In this document: one piece after another, positions 47,233-54,906 of the stretch | Position numbering within the stretch: position 1 is the first letter of the stretch | Layout: every line of letters starts with the position of its first letter | Source of the DNA: Sulfurimonas sp. | GTDB taxonomy: Bacteria; Campylobacterota; Campylobacteria; Campylobacterales; Sulfurimonadaceae | Length of the DNA: 55,004 nt | Direction of reading: 5' to 3' | NCBI GenBank assembly: GCA_027013295.1 | Contig: JALUXP010000076.1 | Span: 1 to 55,004 of the forward strand | The notes under the pieces: model-generated | The model's database searches: none | Told to the model about the DNA's origin: nothing | Seen by the model: the letters and a program-made list of their open reading frames with translations, nothing else | Made by a program: the position numbers and the translations under genes

Positions 47233-47541
47233 TTATAGTTGAGTTCTACCTAGTTCTTTGTAAGCACTGAGTGCTTTGTTTCGGATTTCGAGCATAAGTT
47301 TCATGTTGAGTTCAGCTTTGCCTATAGCCATTGCAGCTTGATGCAGGTCTTGAACTTTTCCAGTAGCAAGATCTGCAACTGCATTTTCTTTTTCTACTTG
47401 GAGTTCATTCATCTCATTTAAAGCACCTTTGAGTTGCTCCGCGAAGCCCTCTGCAGATGCTGCACCTTTGGTGCTTTTTTGTTTGAGTAAGTCAGCTGTT
47501 GATGTCCCTTTTAGGGCAGATAAATTTGATAAGTTATTCAC
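47233..47541 (-). CDS. fliE: Flagellar hook-basal body protein FliE
   Basis: Joins the MS ring to the rod. 102 residues; the C-terminal helix is the conserved part: ATGKVQDLHQAAMAIGKAELNMKLMLEIRNKALSAYKELGRTQL in family alignments corresponds to the HEVMIAxxKAxLxxxLxxxVRNKxxxAYxEIM pattern. Located 24 bases after the flgC stop on the same strand, with GGAGAT before the ATG. Length is normal. Confidence 0.93.
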   Translation of the reverse strand: MNNLSNLSALKGTSTADLLKQKSTKGAASAEGFAEQLKGALNEMNELQVEKENAVADLATGKVQDLHQAAMAIGKAELNMKLMLEIRNKALSAYKELGRTQL

Positions 47542-47565
47542 AGCATATCTCCATAATTTTTAAAT

Positions 47566-48060
47566 TTATTGTAACAACGAAATAGAATCATTCGCCATCT
47601 CTTTTGCACTTTGAAATGCAGCTACATTCGCTTGGTAACTTCTTGTAGCTTCTACTAGATCGGCCATTTCTATGACAGGATTAATATTTGGATACGCAAC
47701 ATAGCCATTTGCGTCCGCATCAGGATGATTTGGCTCAAATTTCATCTTTGGTTCGCTATCGTCACGAGATATCTTGTCAACTATGACACTCATTATAGCA
47801 GGATTTACTAACTTTCCAAACTCCCCTTCATCTAAAGGGTCTTGATATTTCGCACTGTTTGTCTTATCTCCAAGTGCTCTATTGTACTCATCATTAAAGT
47901 TTATAGCACGAAATACAACCTCTTTTCTTCTGTAGGGTCCCCCCTCATCAGTTCTAGTTGTTTGTGCATTTGCTATATTTGATGAGATGACATTAACACG
48001 GGCCCTTTGTGCAGAAAGACCATAACCGCTGATGTCAAATCCATTTAAAAAATTACTCAT
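47566..48060 (-). CDS. flgC: Flagellar basal-body rod protein FlgC
   Basis: Proximal rod protein exported by the flagellar type III system. 164 residues from ATG 48060, supported by AAGGAATATAAAAATG; an upstream in-frame extension lacks a ribosome site. N-terminal rod motif GYGLSAQRARVNVISSNIANAQTT and C-terminal NVAAFQSAKEMANDSISLL are the family ends. Separated from flgB by a 92-base gap holding a hairpin. Confidence 0.95.
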   Translation of the reverse strand: MSNFLNGFDISGYGLSAQRARVNVISSNIANAQTTRTDEGGPYRRKEVVFRAINFNDEYNRALGDKTNSAKYQDPLDEGEFGKLVNPAIMSVIVDKISRDDSEPKMKFEPNHPDADANGYVAYPNINPVIEMADLVEATRSYQANVAAFQSAKEMANDSISLLQ

Positions 48061-48076
48061 TTTTATATTCCTTCTC

Positions 48077-48104
48077 AAATAACTTGAACGCGTCCAAGTT
48101 ATTT
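48077..48104 (-). other. Hairpin in the flgB-flgC gap
   Basis: AAATAACTTG (48077-48086) and CAAGTTATTT (48095-48104) are perfect reverse complements with an eight-base loop containing ACGCGT. It lies just upstream of the flgC ribosome site on the minus strand. It could shape mRNA stability or flgC translation within the operon; no terminator U-run is seen. Confidence 0.55.
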
Positions 48105-48152
48105 TCAATCACTAAAGCTACGCCTTCGGCGAGAAAACTAATGCTTTGCATT

Positions 48153-48584
48153 TTAACTTAGTTTGCTTGAAGCATTAATGACACTTTTAAATATCATACG
48201 GTCTTTTTTAAGAGCACCGATGAGCGCTTTAAACATGATAGAGTTTTTACTCATCTCAGTGGTCTCTACATCTATATCTACAGAGTTGCCATCGTTTCTA
48301 GCTAAATGACCATCTCTAAAAAATGTTACAGGCTTGGAGGTAGAGAGGGTTTTTTGAAGTGGGATATGTGCACCATTCGTCTGTGCCAATTCAAGTTTAT
48401 CTTTTGGTTCATTCATGATATCTGCTTTTTTAGCAGCCAAATACTCACCAAATCGGATATCTCTTGGTCTATAATAAGGAGTATCAGCATTGGCAATGTT
48501 TGACGCTATCATCTTTTGGCGTGATGCTCTGAAGTTTAGAGCATCTTTTGCTAGTGTTGCTGTGCGTGAAATTGATATTGCCAT
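48153..48584 (-). CDS. flgB: Flagellar basal-body rod protein FlgB
   Basis: Proximal rod subunit, 143 residues. The N-terminal rod motif ALNFRASRQKMIASNIANADTPYYRPRDI is clear; the rest has the usual short FlgB layout ending TEMSKNSIMFKALIGALKK...FKSVI. First gene of the flgB-flgC-fliE-ftsI run. Preceded by a ribosome site (AAAGGAGAC) and a sigma-54-type promoter, matching the class II flagellar genes of Helicobacter and Campylobacter. Confidence 0.94.
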   Translation of the reverse strand: MAISISRTATLAKDALNFRASRQKMIASNIANADTPYYRPRDIRFGEYLAAKKADIMNEPKDKLELAQTNGAHIPLQKTLSTSKPVTFFRDGHLARNDGNSVDIDVETTEMSKNSIMFKALIGALKKDRMIFKSVINASSKLS

Positions 48585-48615
48585 TTTGTCTCCTTTAAAT
48601 GTCTTGACCTTTCAA

Positions 48616-48631
48616 AGCATTTTTAGTTCCA
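48616..48631 (-). promoter_or_regulatory. Sigma-54-type promoter of flgB
   Basis: Read on the minus strand the sequence is TGGAACTAAAAATGCT: GG-N10-GC with TGG and TGC boxes close to the consensus TGGCAC-N5-TTGC. A start site about 12 bases after the GC would lie near 48604, 20 bases before flgB. RpoN controls rod genes of this class in Helicobacter and Campylobacter. Confidence 0.7.
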
Positions 48632-48782
48632 TATTTATAGTTAATTAAAAGATAACAGGAACATATATTCACAGTTCCTTGTGATGCACAAGTAAAAGTT
48701 AAGCATACTTTAATCAAATATGTTAGATAATGCTCACAAGGTTACTAGTGTAATCCAAATTTTTAAATTACAAGGAGTTCTT

Positions 48783-49259
48783 ATGAAAAGAGCTGGTTTT
48801 ACTATGATCGAATTGATCTTTGTTATCGTTATTTTAGGTATATTAGCATCTGTTGCTGTTCCAAAGCTACTTGGTGTGAAAAACTCTGCTGAAGAGGGGA
48901 TTATTAAGTCTTTTGTTGGTTCATTAAATACAACTGTTGGTCCTGCAAAATGGTCTCAGTCTTTGATGGATGGGAATAATGGTTCTATTAAAAAATCTGT
49001 GAACGCAGCTTATAATATAACTACAACAGATACGGATTTTCCTTCTGGAAGTACGACTATAGCAAATGGAACATCAAATTGTCAGGTTGCTGGCGCATCA
49101 ATAACACCTAGTGCTAGTACAGCTATCATGTCAGTAGCTACTGGTAGTAAAACTTTTTATATACTCTGTGCAAATGGTACATCTACTACTGCCCCTAAAT
49201 TTTACTACACAAGCAAGACCACATCAGTAACGCTTACAGGTTCTACCTTAAAACTCTAG
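48783..49259 (+). CDS. Type IV pilin-like / pseudopilin protein
   Basis: 158 residues from ATG 48783, fixed by AAGGAGTTCTT upstream. A class III leader (MKRAG) ends at Gly before FTMIELIFVIVILGILASVAVPKL, with Glu at position 5 of the mature protein, as processed by a prepilin peptidase. The C-terminal domain is small and Ser/Thr-rich, with two Cys (SNCQ, LCANG) that probably form a disulphide loop. No secretion or pilus assembly genes are nearby, so it is an orphan locus. A lead peptide in the upstream frame is not credible. Confidence 0.85.
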   Translation: MKRAGFTMIELIFVIVILGILASVAVPKLLGVKNSAEEGIIKSFVGSLNTTVGPAKWSQSLMDGNNGSIKKSVNAAYNITTTDTDFPSGSTTIANGTSNCQVAGASITPSASTAIMSVATGSKTFYILCANGTSTTAPKFYYTSKTTSVTLTGSTLKL

Positions 49260-49265
49260 TTACTA

Positions 49266-49298
49266 ACTCGTTCCCATCGTCCCCGATGGGAATGCATA
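49266..49298. repeat. REP-like palindrome
   Basis: ACTCG then TTCCCATCG-TCCC-CGATGGGAA then TGCATAC. The flanks ACTCGTTCC and GGAATGCATAC are shared with the next element 80 bases on in the same orientation. This matches the common proteobacterial repeat of the type ACTCGTTCCCA...TGGGAATGCATAC. It starts right after the pseudopilin stop. Confidence 0.75.
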
Positions 49299-49346
49299 CA
49301 GCAAACACACTCCAAAACAACAACTAAACTACACTTTCCAATATTT

Positions 49347-49399
49347 AACTCGTTCCACCTTACTATACCCTTGTGGTACTTCCGAGGTGGAATGCATAC
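49347..49399. repeat. REP-like palindrome, second copy
   Basis: AACTCGTTCCACCT ... AGGTGGAATGCATAC, with an inner pairing TACC/GGTA giving a longer stem. Same flanks and orientation as 49266-49298, so the two form a tandem pair between the pseudopilin gene and the SDR gene. The inner sequence differs, showing that the conserved part is the ends. Confidence 0.7.
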
Positions 49400-49413
49400 A
49401 TTAAGCTTGATGG

Positions 49414-50196
49414 TTACACCTCTTGCATCTTCCTAACGCTTTTTAAAAGTATATTTTTGGGAGTAAAAGGTATCATAGCTAGCATTATTTTCTGTCCAAA
49501 GGTAAGTCCAGAAATAACATCAAGGTCACCTCTCATCATCGCATCATATCCATCTTGTGCTACACTTTTTGCACTCACTGGTTTCTTAAATAACGGGGTT
49601 TTGTCCATACCTGAGGCAGCACCAAATTCACTCTCAGTCGCTCCAGGCATAAGGTTCGTAACTGTAATATCTGTGTCATGAAGTTCTTGAGCTAGAGCAT
49701 TACTAAAAAATGTCACATAAGATTTTGTTGCATAATAAACCGCTTGAAGTGGTCCAGGCATCAAACTTGCAGTTGATGATGTGTTCAATATCTTACCACT
49801 GTTTTGTTTAAGCATCTCGGGCAAAAATAGATGTGTTAGCTCAGTAAGTGCTGTCATATTGAGATTTATCATCTCAACCTGCCTTTGTAAAGGAAGCTCA
49901 TAAAATTTGCCTAGTAAACCAAAACCTGCATTATTCATGAGGTAGTCAACTTTAAGACCTCTTGCTTGAACTTCATCATAGAGTTCCTGTGCAGCTCCAA
50001 CTACACTTAGGTCTTTAGATATTATTGTTATATCTGTGCCATAACTCTTTTGAAGATCACTTTTAATATCTTCTAGTTTATCACCTCTGCGTGCCACTAA
50101 TATGATGTCTCCACCTTTAGCCGCATGAATCCCTGCTAGCTCCTTACCAATCCCACTACTTGCACCTGTGATTAATGCTGTTTTCTTATTGTTCAT
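49414..50196 (-). CDS. Short-chain dehydrogenase/reductase (SDR)
   Basis: 260 residues, classical SDR family. NAD(P) motif TGASSGIGKELA near the N-terminus, followed by VARRGDKLE, which with the Arg pair suggests NADP. NNAGFGLLG, the catalytic Ser in LNTSSTAS and YYATKSY (Tyr-x3-Lys) are intact. The C-terminal end has hydrophobic and basic parts (GQKIMLAMIPFTPKN). Substrate unknown; such proteins are often annotated as DltE-like oxidoreductases. Starts at ATG 50196 with GGAGAG upstream. Divergent from the cytochrome gene. Confidence 0.88.
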   Translation of the reverse strand: MNNKKTALITGASSGIGKELAGIHAAKGGDIILVARRGDKLEDIKSDLQKSYGTDITIISKDLSVVGAAQELYDEVQARGLKVDYLMNNAGFGLLGKFYELPLQRQVEMINLNMTALTELTHLFLPEMLKQNSGKILNTSSTASLMPGPLQAVYYATKSYVTFFSNALAQELHDTDITVTNLMPGATESEFGAASGMDKTPLFKKPVSAKSVAQDGYDAMMRGDLDVISGLTFGQKIMLAMIPFTPKNILLKSVRKMQEV

Positions 50197-50235
50197 AATC
50201 TCTCCTTATCTAATTTTACCCAAAGTATACATCAT

Positions 50236-50289
50236 TTAAGTGGACTTTGGTATGTGGGACGATGGGGTTATTTATGGAGAGGCACTTAA
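50236..50289. repeat. Repeat element with ends TTAAGTG/CACTTAA, includes 20-base copy B
   Basis: TTAAGTG at 50236-50242 and CACTTAA at 50283-50289 are exact inverted ends of a 54-base element. The right part (50269-50288) is the 20-mer shared with 34833 and 54805. GCATCTAA follows downstream. It lies between the divergent SDR and cytochrome genes, where it may affect either promoter. Confidence 0.6.
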
Positions 50290-50368
50290 CTACTTTTTGC
50301 ATCTAATCTCTTTTGAAGTAAAATTATATAACAATTCTGTTATATACCAAGAACATAAGGAAGAGAAA

Positions 50369-50947
50369 ATGAAGAAGATATTTATAACTTTGATGATGCT
50401 TAGCATCTCAGCATTTGCTATGAATGGGCAAAGTATTTACAAGGCAAAATGTTCAGCCTGCCATGCTATGCATGGTATAATGACACAGTCTGAAATGTCA
50501 ATGATGAAGAAAAAAATGCAAAATGCAACTCCAAAAGAGCGTATGGCTATGCAAAAAAAGATGCAGATGAAAATGCAAAAAGCGGGAATGCTAGCTCCTG
50601 CGATGCCTATGGTTTCGATGCGTCTTAAAAAGATGACAGGTTCAAAAGAGAAGTTTATCGCTTTTGTAAAAGACTATATCCAAAATCCATCTCAAGATAA
50701 AGGTTACTGCATGCCAATGGCGTACAAACGCTTTGGAACTATGCCAGCTATTGGTAAGGGGATGACTGCACAAGAGAGAGAGATTATTGCAAACTGGCTC
50801 TATAGCAATTTTAAAGGTAAATGGGGTATGTCAATGGACACGAAGATGTGTGAAGGGCGCAATGGTAAAAAAACGATGAAATGTGGTGGTAAAAAGATGA
50901 AGTGCGGTGCTGGTAAATGTGGTGCTGTAAAGATTCAAACACATTAA
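50369..50947 (+). CDS. Met-rich cytochrome c with metal-binding tail
   Basis: 192 residues from ATG 50369, with AAGGAAGAG as ribosome site. Signal peptide (MKKIFITLMMLSISAFA), then one haem motif CSACH at residues 28-32. A Met-Lys-rich helical insert (~45-85) and a C-terminal class I cytochrome part (MPAIGKGMTAQEREIIANWL) with a Met ligand follow. The last ~20 residues are Cys/Lys-rich (MKCGGKKMKCGAGKCG) and could bind copper or zinc. It is 12 bases from an SO_0444-type Cu/Zn efflux gene, which supports a metal-related role. A cytochrome is sure; the metal tail is inference. Confidence 0.8.
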   Translation: MKKIFITLMMLSISAFAMNGQSIYKAKCSACHAMHGIMTQSEMSMMKKKMQNATPKERMAMQKKMQMKMQKAGMLAPAMPMVSMRLKKMTGSKEKFIAFVKDYIQNPSQDKGYCMPMAYKRFGTMPAIGKGMTAQEREIIANWLYSNFKGKWGMSMDTKMCEGRNGKKTMKCGGKKMKCGAGKCGAVKIQTH

Positions 50948-50959
50948 AAAAGGCTAAAT

Positions 50960-52060
50960 TTGGAATATATATTGGAATTTGTCAACGCACTCTACAATCT
51001 CAGTAATGCTATGGCATTTTTCATCCTTTTTGGTTTGGCTTTTGCAGGGATTCTTCATGAGATAGTCCCTGAGACCTTAGTTACCAAACACTTAGGTAAA
51101 GAGAGTATCTCATCTGTCATCAAGTCAACCATATTTGGCATCCCTTTGCCTGTATGTTCCTGTGGTGTTATCCCTCTTGCAACGAGCATCAAAAAAAGTG
51201 GCGCGAGTAAGGGTGCTACACTCTCTTTTCTCATCTCTACACCCATAACTGGAATTGATTCTATCATGGCTACTTATGGTATCTTCGGATGGATATTTAC
51301 CCTTTACAGAGTGCTTACCTCCATGGTTATCGCTATGGTCGCTGGGATATTTACAAATATTTTTGATAAAGAGGAGGAAAAACCTAAACCAGCTTTCTCT
51401 CCATTTACGGCACCCAAAACTACCAATACATCTTTTGCCTTTACACCAAAAAAACAAGAGGAGTCCTGTGGGACTGGGACAGGTTCATGTTGTTCTAGTT
51501 CTCCTGAATCAAAACAAAAGTTTTCCCTCAAAAAAGCGTACAGCTATGCTTTTGGCACTCTGCTAAAAGATATAGCAAAACCACTTTTATGGGGGCTTCT
51601 CTTAGGTGCACTTATCACTGTTGCCATACCAAAAAACCTCAGTGATATCCTCATAGAGTATTCTTGGCTCTCTTATGTCATTGTGATTGCTATTGCTATT
51701 CCCATGTATGTGTGTGCCACTGCATCCCTACCCATAGCAGCGGCACTTATGCTCAGCGGAGTAAGTGCTGGAGCAGCCTTTGTATTTCTCTCAGCAGGTC
51801 CTGCAACCAATACTGTCACCATTGGCGTTGTCAAAAAGATGATGGGGACAAAATCACTCTATATCTACCTTGGCAGTATCATTGTTGGAAGTATCATCTT
51901 TGGAGTTGGGCTGGATTATCTTTTCGACATTAGCTCTATCGATCCAAAATCTTTAGTGCATCTTCATGAGGAGGTTGGCTTTTTAGAGATTTTTAGTAGT
52001 ATAATTCTTTGGGGATATATAGTTTATTATATCCTTAAACCATATTTTAAACACAACTAA
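50960..52060 (+). CDS. SO_0444-type Cu/Zn efflux permease (DUF318/ArsP family)
   Basis: 366 residues of the permease family that includes ArsP and SO_0444. Eight or so membrane segments in two halves; the first half has the conserved GIPLPVCSCGVIPLATSIKKSGAS, the second AIPMYVCATASLPIAAALMLSG and SAGPATNTVTI. A central cytoplasmic loop contains a Cys cluster (SCGTGTGSCC), a plausible metal sensor or binding site. It starts at TTG 50960, follows the Met-rich cytochrome, and is contiguous with the ABC exporter. Function from the family: efflux of thiophilic metals. Confidence 0.82.
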   Translation: MEYILEFVNALYNLSNAMAFFILFGLAFAGILHEIVPETLVTKHLGKESISSVIKSTIFGIPLPVCSCGVIPLATSIKKSGASKGATLSFLISTPITGIDSIMATYGIFGWIFTLYRVLTSMVIAMVAGIFTNIFDKEEEKPKPAFSPFTAPKTTNTSFAFTPKKQEESCGTGTGSCCSSSPESKQKFSLKKAYSYAFGTLLKDIAKPLLWGLLLGALITVAIPKNLSDILIEYSWLSYVIVIAIAIPMYVCATASLPIAAALMLSGVSAGAAFVFLSAGPATNTVTIGVVKKMMGTKSLYIYLGSIIVGSIIFGVGLDYLFDISSIDPKSLVHLHEEVGFLEIFSSIILWGYIVYYILKPYFKHN

Positions 52061-53830
52061 ATGCTCACTGAACAAATCACGCTAAAAACCGTCTATACGC
52101 TTATCTTAAAGAAAAAGAAAAGTCTCATATATGGTCAAGCCATCACTCTCTTGGCTATACTTGTGAGTATCCCCATACCACTGATGCTCCCTGTGCTAGT
52201 TGATGAAGTGCTACTACATAAACCTGCTACTTTTGTTGAGAGCATCAATTTTTTTGTAGGAGAGACAACACCTTTTTACTACATAGCTATCGTGAGTATT
52301 GTTGTGATACTGCTTCGTTTTATCTACTACTTTTTAAATGTCATCATCACAAAAATATTTACAAAAATATCTAAGTATGTTACCTTCATGATACGAGAGA
52401 AGCTTTTAAAACATCTAAGCATTACCTCCATGGATGAGTACGAAACTCTCGGCAGTGGAGCCATCACTTCAAACCTTGTAACTGATGTCAACACGCTAGA
52501 TAGTTTCATCATCACAAGTGTCTCTAAGCTAGTCTCTTCTATTTTAACGCTTGTTGGAGTGGGGATAGTTATGATTATGATTGATCCCATTTTAGGCTTA
52601 CTTATCCTTATCATCCAACCACTTATCATGCTCTTAAGTAAAAAGATGTCTAAAGTAGTCGGTAATCTCAAAAAAAACGAGAACCAAGCGATAGAAAAAT
52701 TTCAAGAGGATGTGAGTGAAACTCTTGAACTCTTTGGGCAGATAAAAGCTTCCAACAAAGAGACCTACTTTTTTAACCGAGCTAACGAGTACGCACGCGA
52801 TGTCAAAACTACTTCAAACGACTATGGTTACAAGAGCATCTCGTATGAGCGACTCTCCTACACCATCTTTCTTACTATGTTTGAAGTTCTTCGAGCTTCT
52901 GGGCTTGTTCTCGTTGTCTATAGTGACCTGAGCATCGGGATGATGTTTGCGATGTTTGGCTACATCTGGTTTATCATGACTCCAGTCCAAGACATCCTCT
53001 CGATGCAGTACAGCTATAGCTCTGCAATGAGTGCATTAGAACGCATCAACAAAATCCTCTCCCTCTCTACTGAGAAAAGTGGAGATAAAACCTTAGATGC
53101 ACAGGGGATAAACATCTCTCTAAAAGAGGTAAGCTTCTCTTACTCCAAAGAGAAACTCATCTTGAAAAATATCTCCCTTGAGATAAGTTCAGGATGCAAG
53201 ATAGCCCTCATAGGGGCTAGTGGAAGTGGTAAAACCACCTTAGCCCAAGTGATCTCTGGTTTTTATGCAAAAGATAATGGACAACTCACTTACAATAATA
53301 TAGATATAGAAGAACTTGACAAAAAATCCCTCAGACAAAAGATATACCTCGTCTTACAGATGCCTATCCTCTTCAACTCTAGTCTGCGATTTAACATCAC
53401 GATGGGGGATACCTCTATCACAGATATAATGATATATGATGCACTCAAAATTGCTCAACTTAGTGATATGATAGAGCAAATGGAAGATGGACTAGATACC
53501 ATTGTCGGGCGACATGGCATTCGTCTCTCGGGAGGGCAAAGACAGAGATTAAGCATCGCACGGATGCTCATAGCAAAGCCGAGTGTTGTCATCTTTGATG
53601 AATCCACTTCAGCTCTCGATGTACATACCGAAGCAAAACTACAAAGTGCACTTGAGCCATTTTTACAAGATAAAACAGTGATCACCATAGCTCATAGACT
53701 CAGCACTGTTAAAAATGCTGATCTGATCCATGTACTAGATGATGGATATCTCGTACAAAGTGGGACACCTAAAGAGCTTGAGACTGCGGAGGGGCATTAT
53801 AGTGAGTTTGTTAAGAGACAACTACTATAG
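52061..53830 (+). CDS. Half-size ABC exporter (permease-ATPase fusion)
   Basis: 589 residues: six membrane helices (residues ~20-310) then an ATPase domain with Walker A GASGSGKTT, Q-loop LVLQMPILF, signature LSGGQRQR, Walker B VVIFDES and H-loop AHRLS. Domain order and length match MsbA/LmrA-like homodimeric exporters. There is no peptidase domain, so not a typical bacteriocin exporter. It begins with ATG directly after the permease stop and is expected to be co-transcribed with it. Substrate unknown; heavy metal-glutathione or lipid export are possibilities. Confidence 0.88.
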   Translation: MLTEQITLKTVYTLILKKKKSLIYGQAITLLAILVSIPIPLMLPVLVDEVLLHKPATFVESINFFVGETTPFYYIAIVSIVVILLRFIYYFLNVIITKIFTKISKYVTFMIREKLLKHLSITSMDEYETLGSGAITSNLVTDVNTLDSFIITSVSKLVSSILTLVGVGIVMIMIDPILGLLILIIQPLIMLLSKKMSKVVGNLKKNENQAIEKFQEDVSETLELFGQIKASNKETYFFNRANEYARDVKTTSNDYGYKSISYERLSYTIFLTMFEVLRASGLVLVVYSDLSIGMMFAMFGYIWFIMTPVQDILSMQYSYSSAMSALERINKILSLSTEKSGDKTLDAQGINISLKEVSFSYSKEKLILKNISLEISSGCKIALIGASGSGKTTLAQVISGFYAKDNGQLTYNNIDIEELDKKSLRQKIYLVLQMPILFNSSLRFNITMGDTSITDIMIYDALKIAQLSDMIEQMEDGLDTIVGRHGIRLSGGQRQRLSIARMLIAKPSVVIFDESTSALDVHTEAKLQSALEPFLQDKTVITIAHRLSTVKNADLIHVLDDGYLVQSGTPKELETAEGHYSEFVKRQLL

Positions 53831-53843
53831 TAGGATTACTAAT

Positions 53844-54839
53844 TTGCAACAAAAAGATACCCAACAATTTTACGAGGCACACCAAACACTACTTCATTGG
53901 TATAAGCAACATGGACGCCACACCCTGCCTTGGCGAAATACTCAAAATCTCTACCATGTATATCTTAGTGAAATCATGCTTCAACAAACACAAGTTAGTC
54001 GTGTTCGAGATGAGTATTATCCTCAATTTTTAGAAAAGTTTCCCACCCTTGATGCACTAAGAGATGCTCCTCTTGATGATGTTTTTGCGGCATGGAGTGG
54101 TCTTGGTTACTACAGGCGTGCCAAAAATCTCCATAGTTGTGCAAAAGAGTGTGTTGGGGTGTTACCACAAAGTGAAACTGAGCTTCTCGAACTCTCTGGT
54201 ATCGGACAATACACTGCGAGTGCTATCTGCTGTTTTGGGCTAGGTCAAAGTATCCCTGTTGTTGACACTAACATTGCAAGGGTACTCAAACGCTATTTCT
54301 CACTCCTCAATCAAACAGATAAAACTCTATGGCAATACGCTACAAAATTTGTAAATGAAACAGACCCAAGGCATCATAATCTTGCGTTGATGGATTTGGG
54401 CTCACTTATTTGCCTGCCTAAAAATCCAAAATGTGATGCATGTCCACTCAAAGAAACTTGTCTAGGCAAAATAGAACCCGAACTCTACACGCAAACAAAG
54501 AAAAAAGAGTACATAGCAATGGAACTGTTTTTTGGAGTACTCATCAAAGAGGGCAAGATAGCCCTACAACTCTCAGATGACAATATGTATAAAGATATGC
54601 TCGTGCTTCCAAAAGTCGAGCCACTTGAAGATAAACTTATAGCAAAGTTTAAACACTCCTACACAAAGTACCGTTTAGATGTGCATCTCTATGAAGTTGA
54701 AGAGATTTGTGGCGAGATACTCTGGATAGACCTAGACAAATTTGACTTAGCCCCAATCTCTTCACTTACTAAAAAGGCTAAACTACACTTAAGTAAGAAG
54801 TACCTATTTATGGAGAGGCACTTAGCACAAAGACAATAA
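53844..54839 (+). CDS. mutY: A/G-specific adenine glycosylase
   Basis: Removes adenine mispaired with 8-oxoguanine. 331 residues from TTG 53844, chosen for the TAGGAT ribosome site and because a longer reading frame would overlap the ABC gene. Motifs: LPWRNTQNLYHVYLSEIMLQQTQV with the catalytic Glu, the helix-hairpin-helix ELSGIGQYTASAI, the catalytic Asp in VVDTNIARVL, and the iron-sulphur ligands C-x6-C-x2-C-x5-C (CLPKNPKCDACPLKETC). The C-terminal 8-oxoG-reading domain is short. Its last codons overlap the 20-base repeat. Confidence 0.93.
   Translation: MQQKDTQQFYEAHQTLLHWYKQHGRHTLPWRNTQNLYHVYLSEIMLQQTQVSRVRDEYYPQFLEKFPTLDALRDAPLDDVFAAWSGLGYYRRAKNLHSCAKECVGVLPQSETELLELSGIGQYTASAICCFGLGQSIPVVDTNIARVLKRYFSLLNQTDKTLWQYATKFVNETDPRHHNLALMDLGSLICLPKNPKCDACPLKETCLGKIEPELYTQTKKKEYIAMELFFGVLIKEGKIALQLSDDNMYKDMLVLPKVEPLEDKLIAKFKHSYTKYRLDVHLYEVEEICGEILWIDLDKFDLAPISSLTKKAKLHLSKKYLFMERHLAQRQ
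54805..54824 (+). repeat. Dispersed 20-base repeat, copy C
   Basis: Identical to 34833-34852 and 50269-50288, same strand. Here it is read as LFMERHL at the end of MutY, a different frame from copy A (IYGEAL), which shows that selection or spread acts on the DNA, not on a peptide. Confidence 0.85.
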
Positions 54840-54906
54840 AATAAACATCATAAAGAAAATATTTTAATTCTATATTGCATTAAGAAACAATAAAGCAACA
54901 ATTCCC

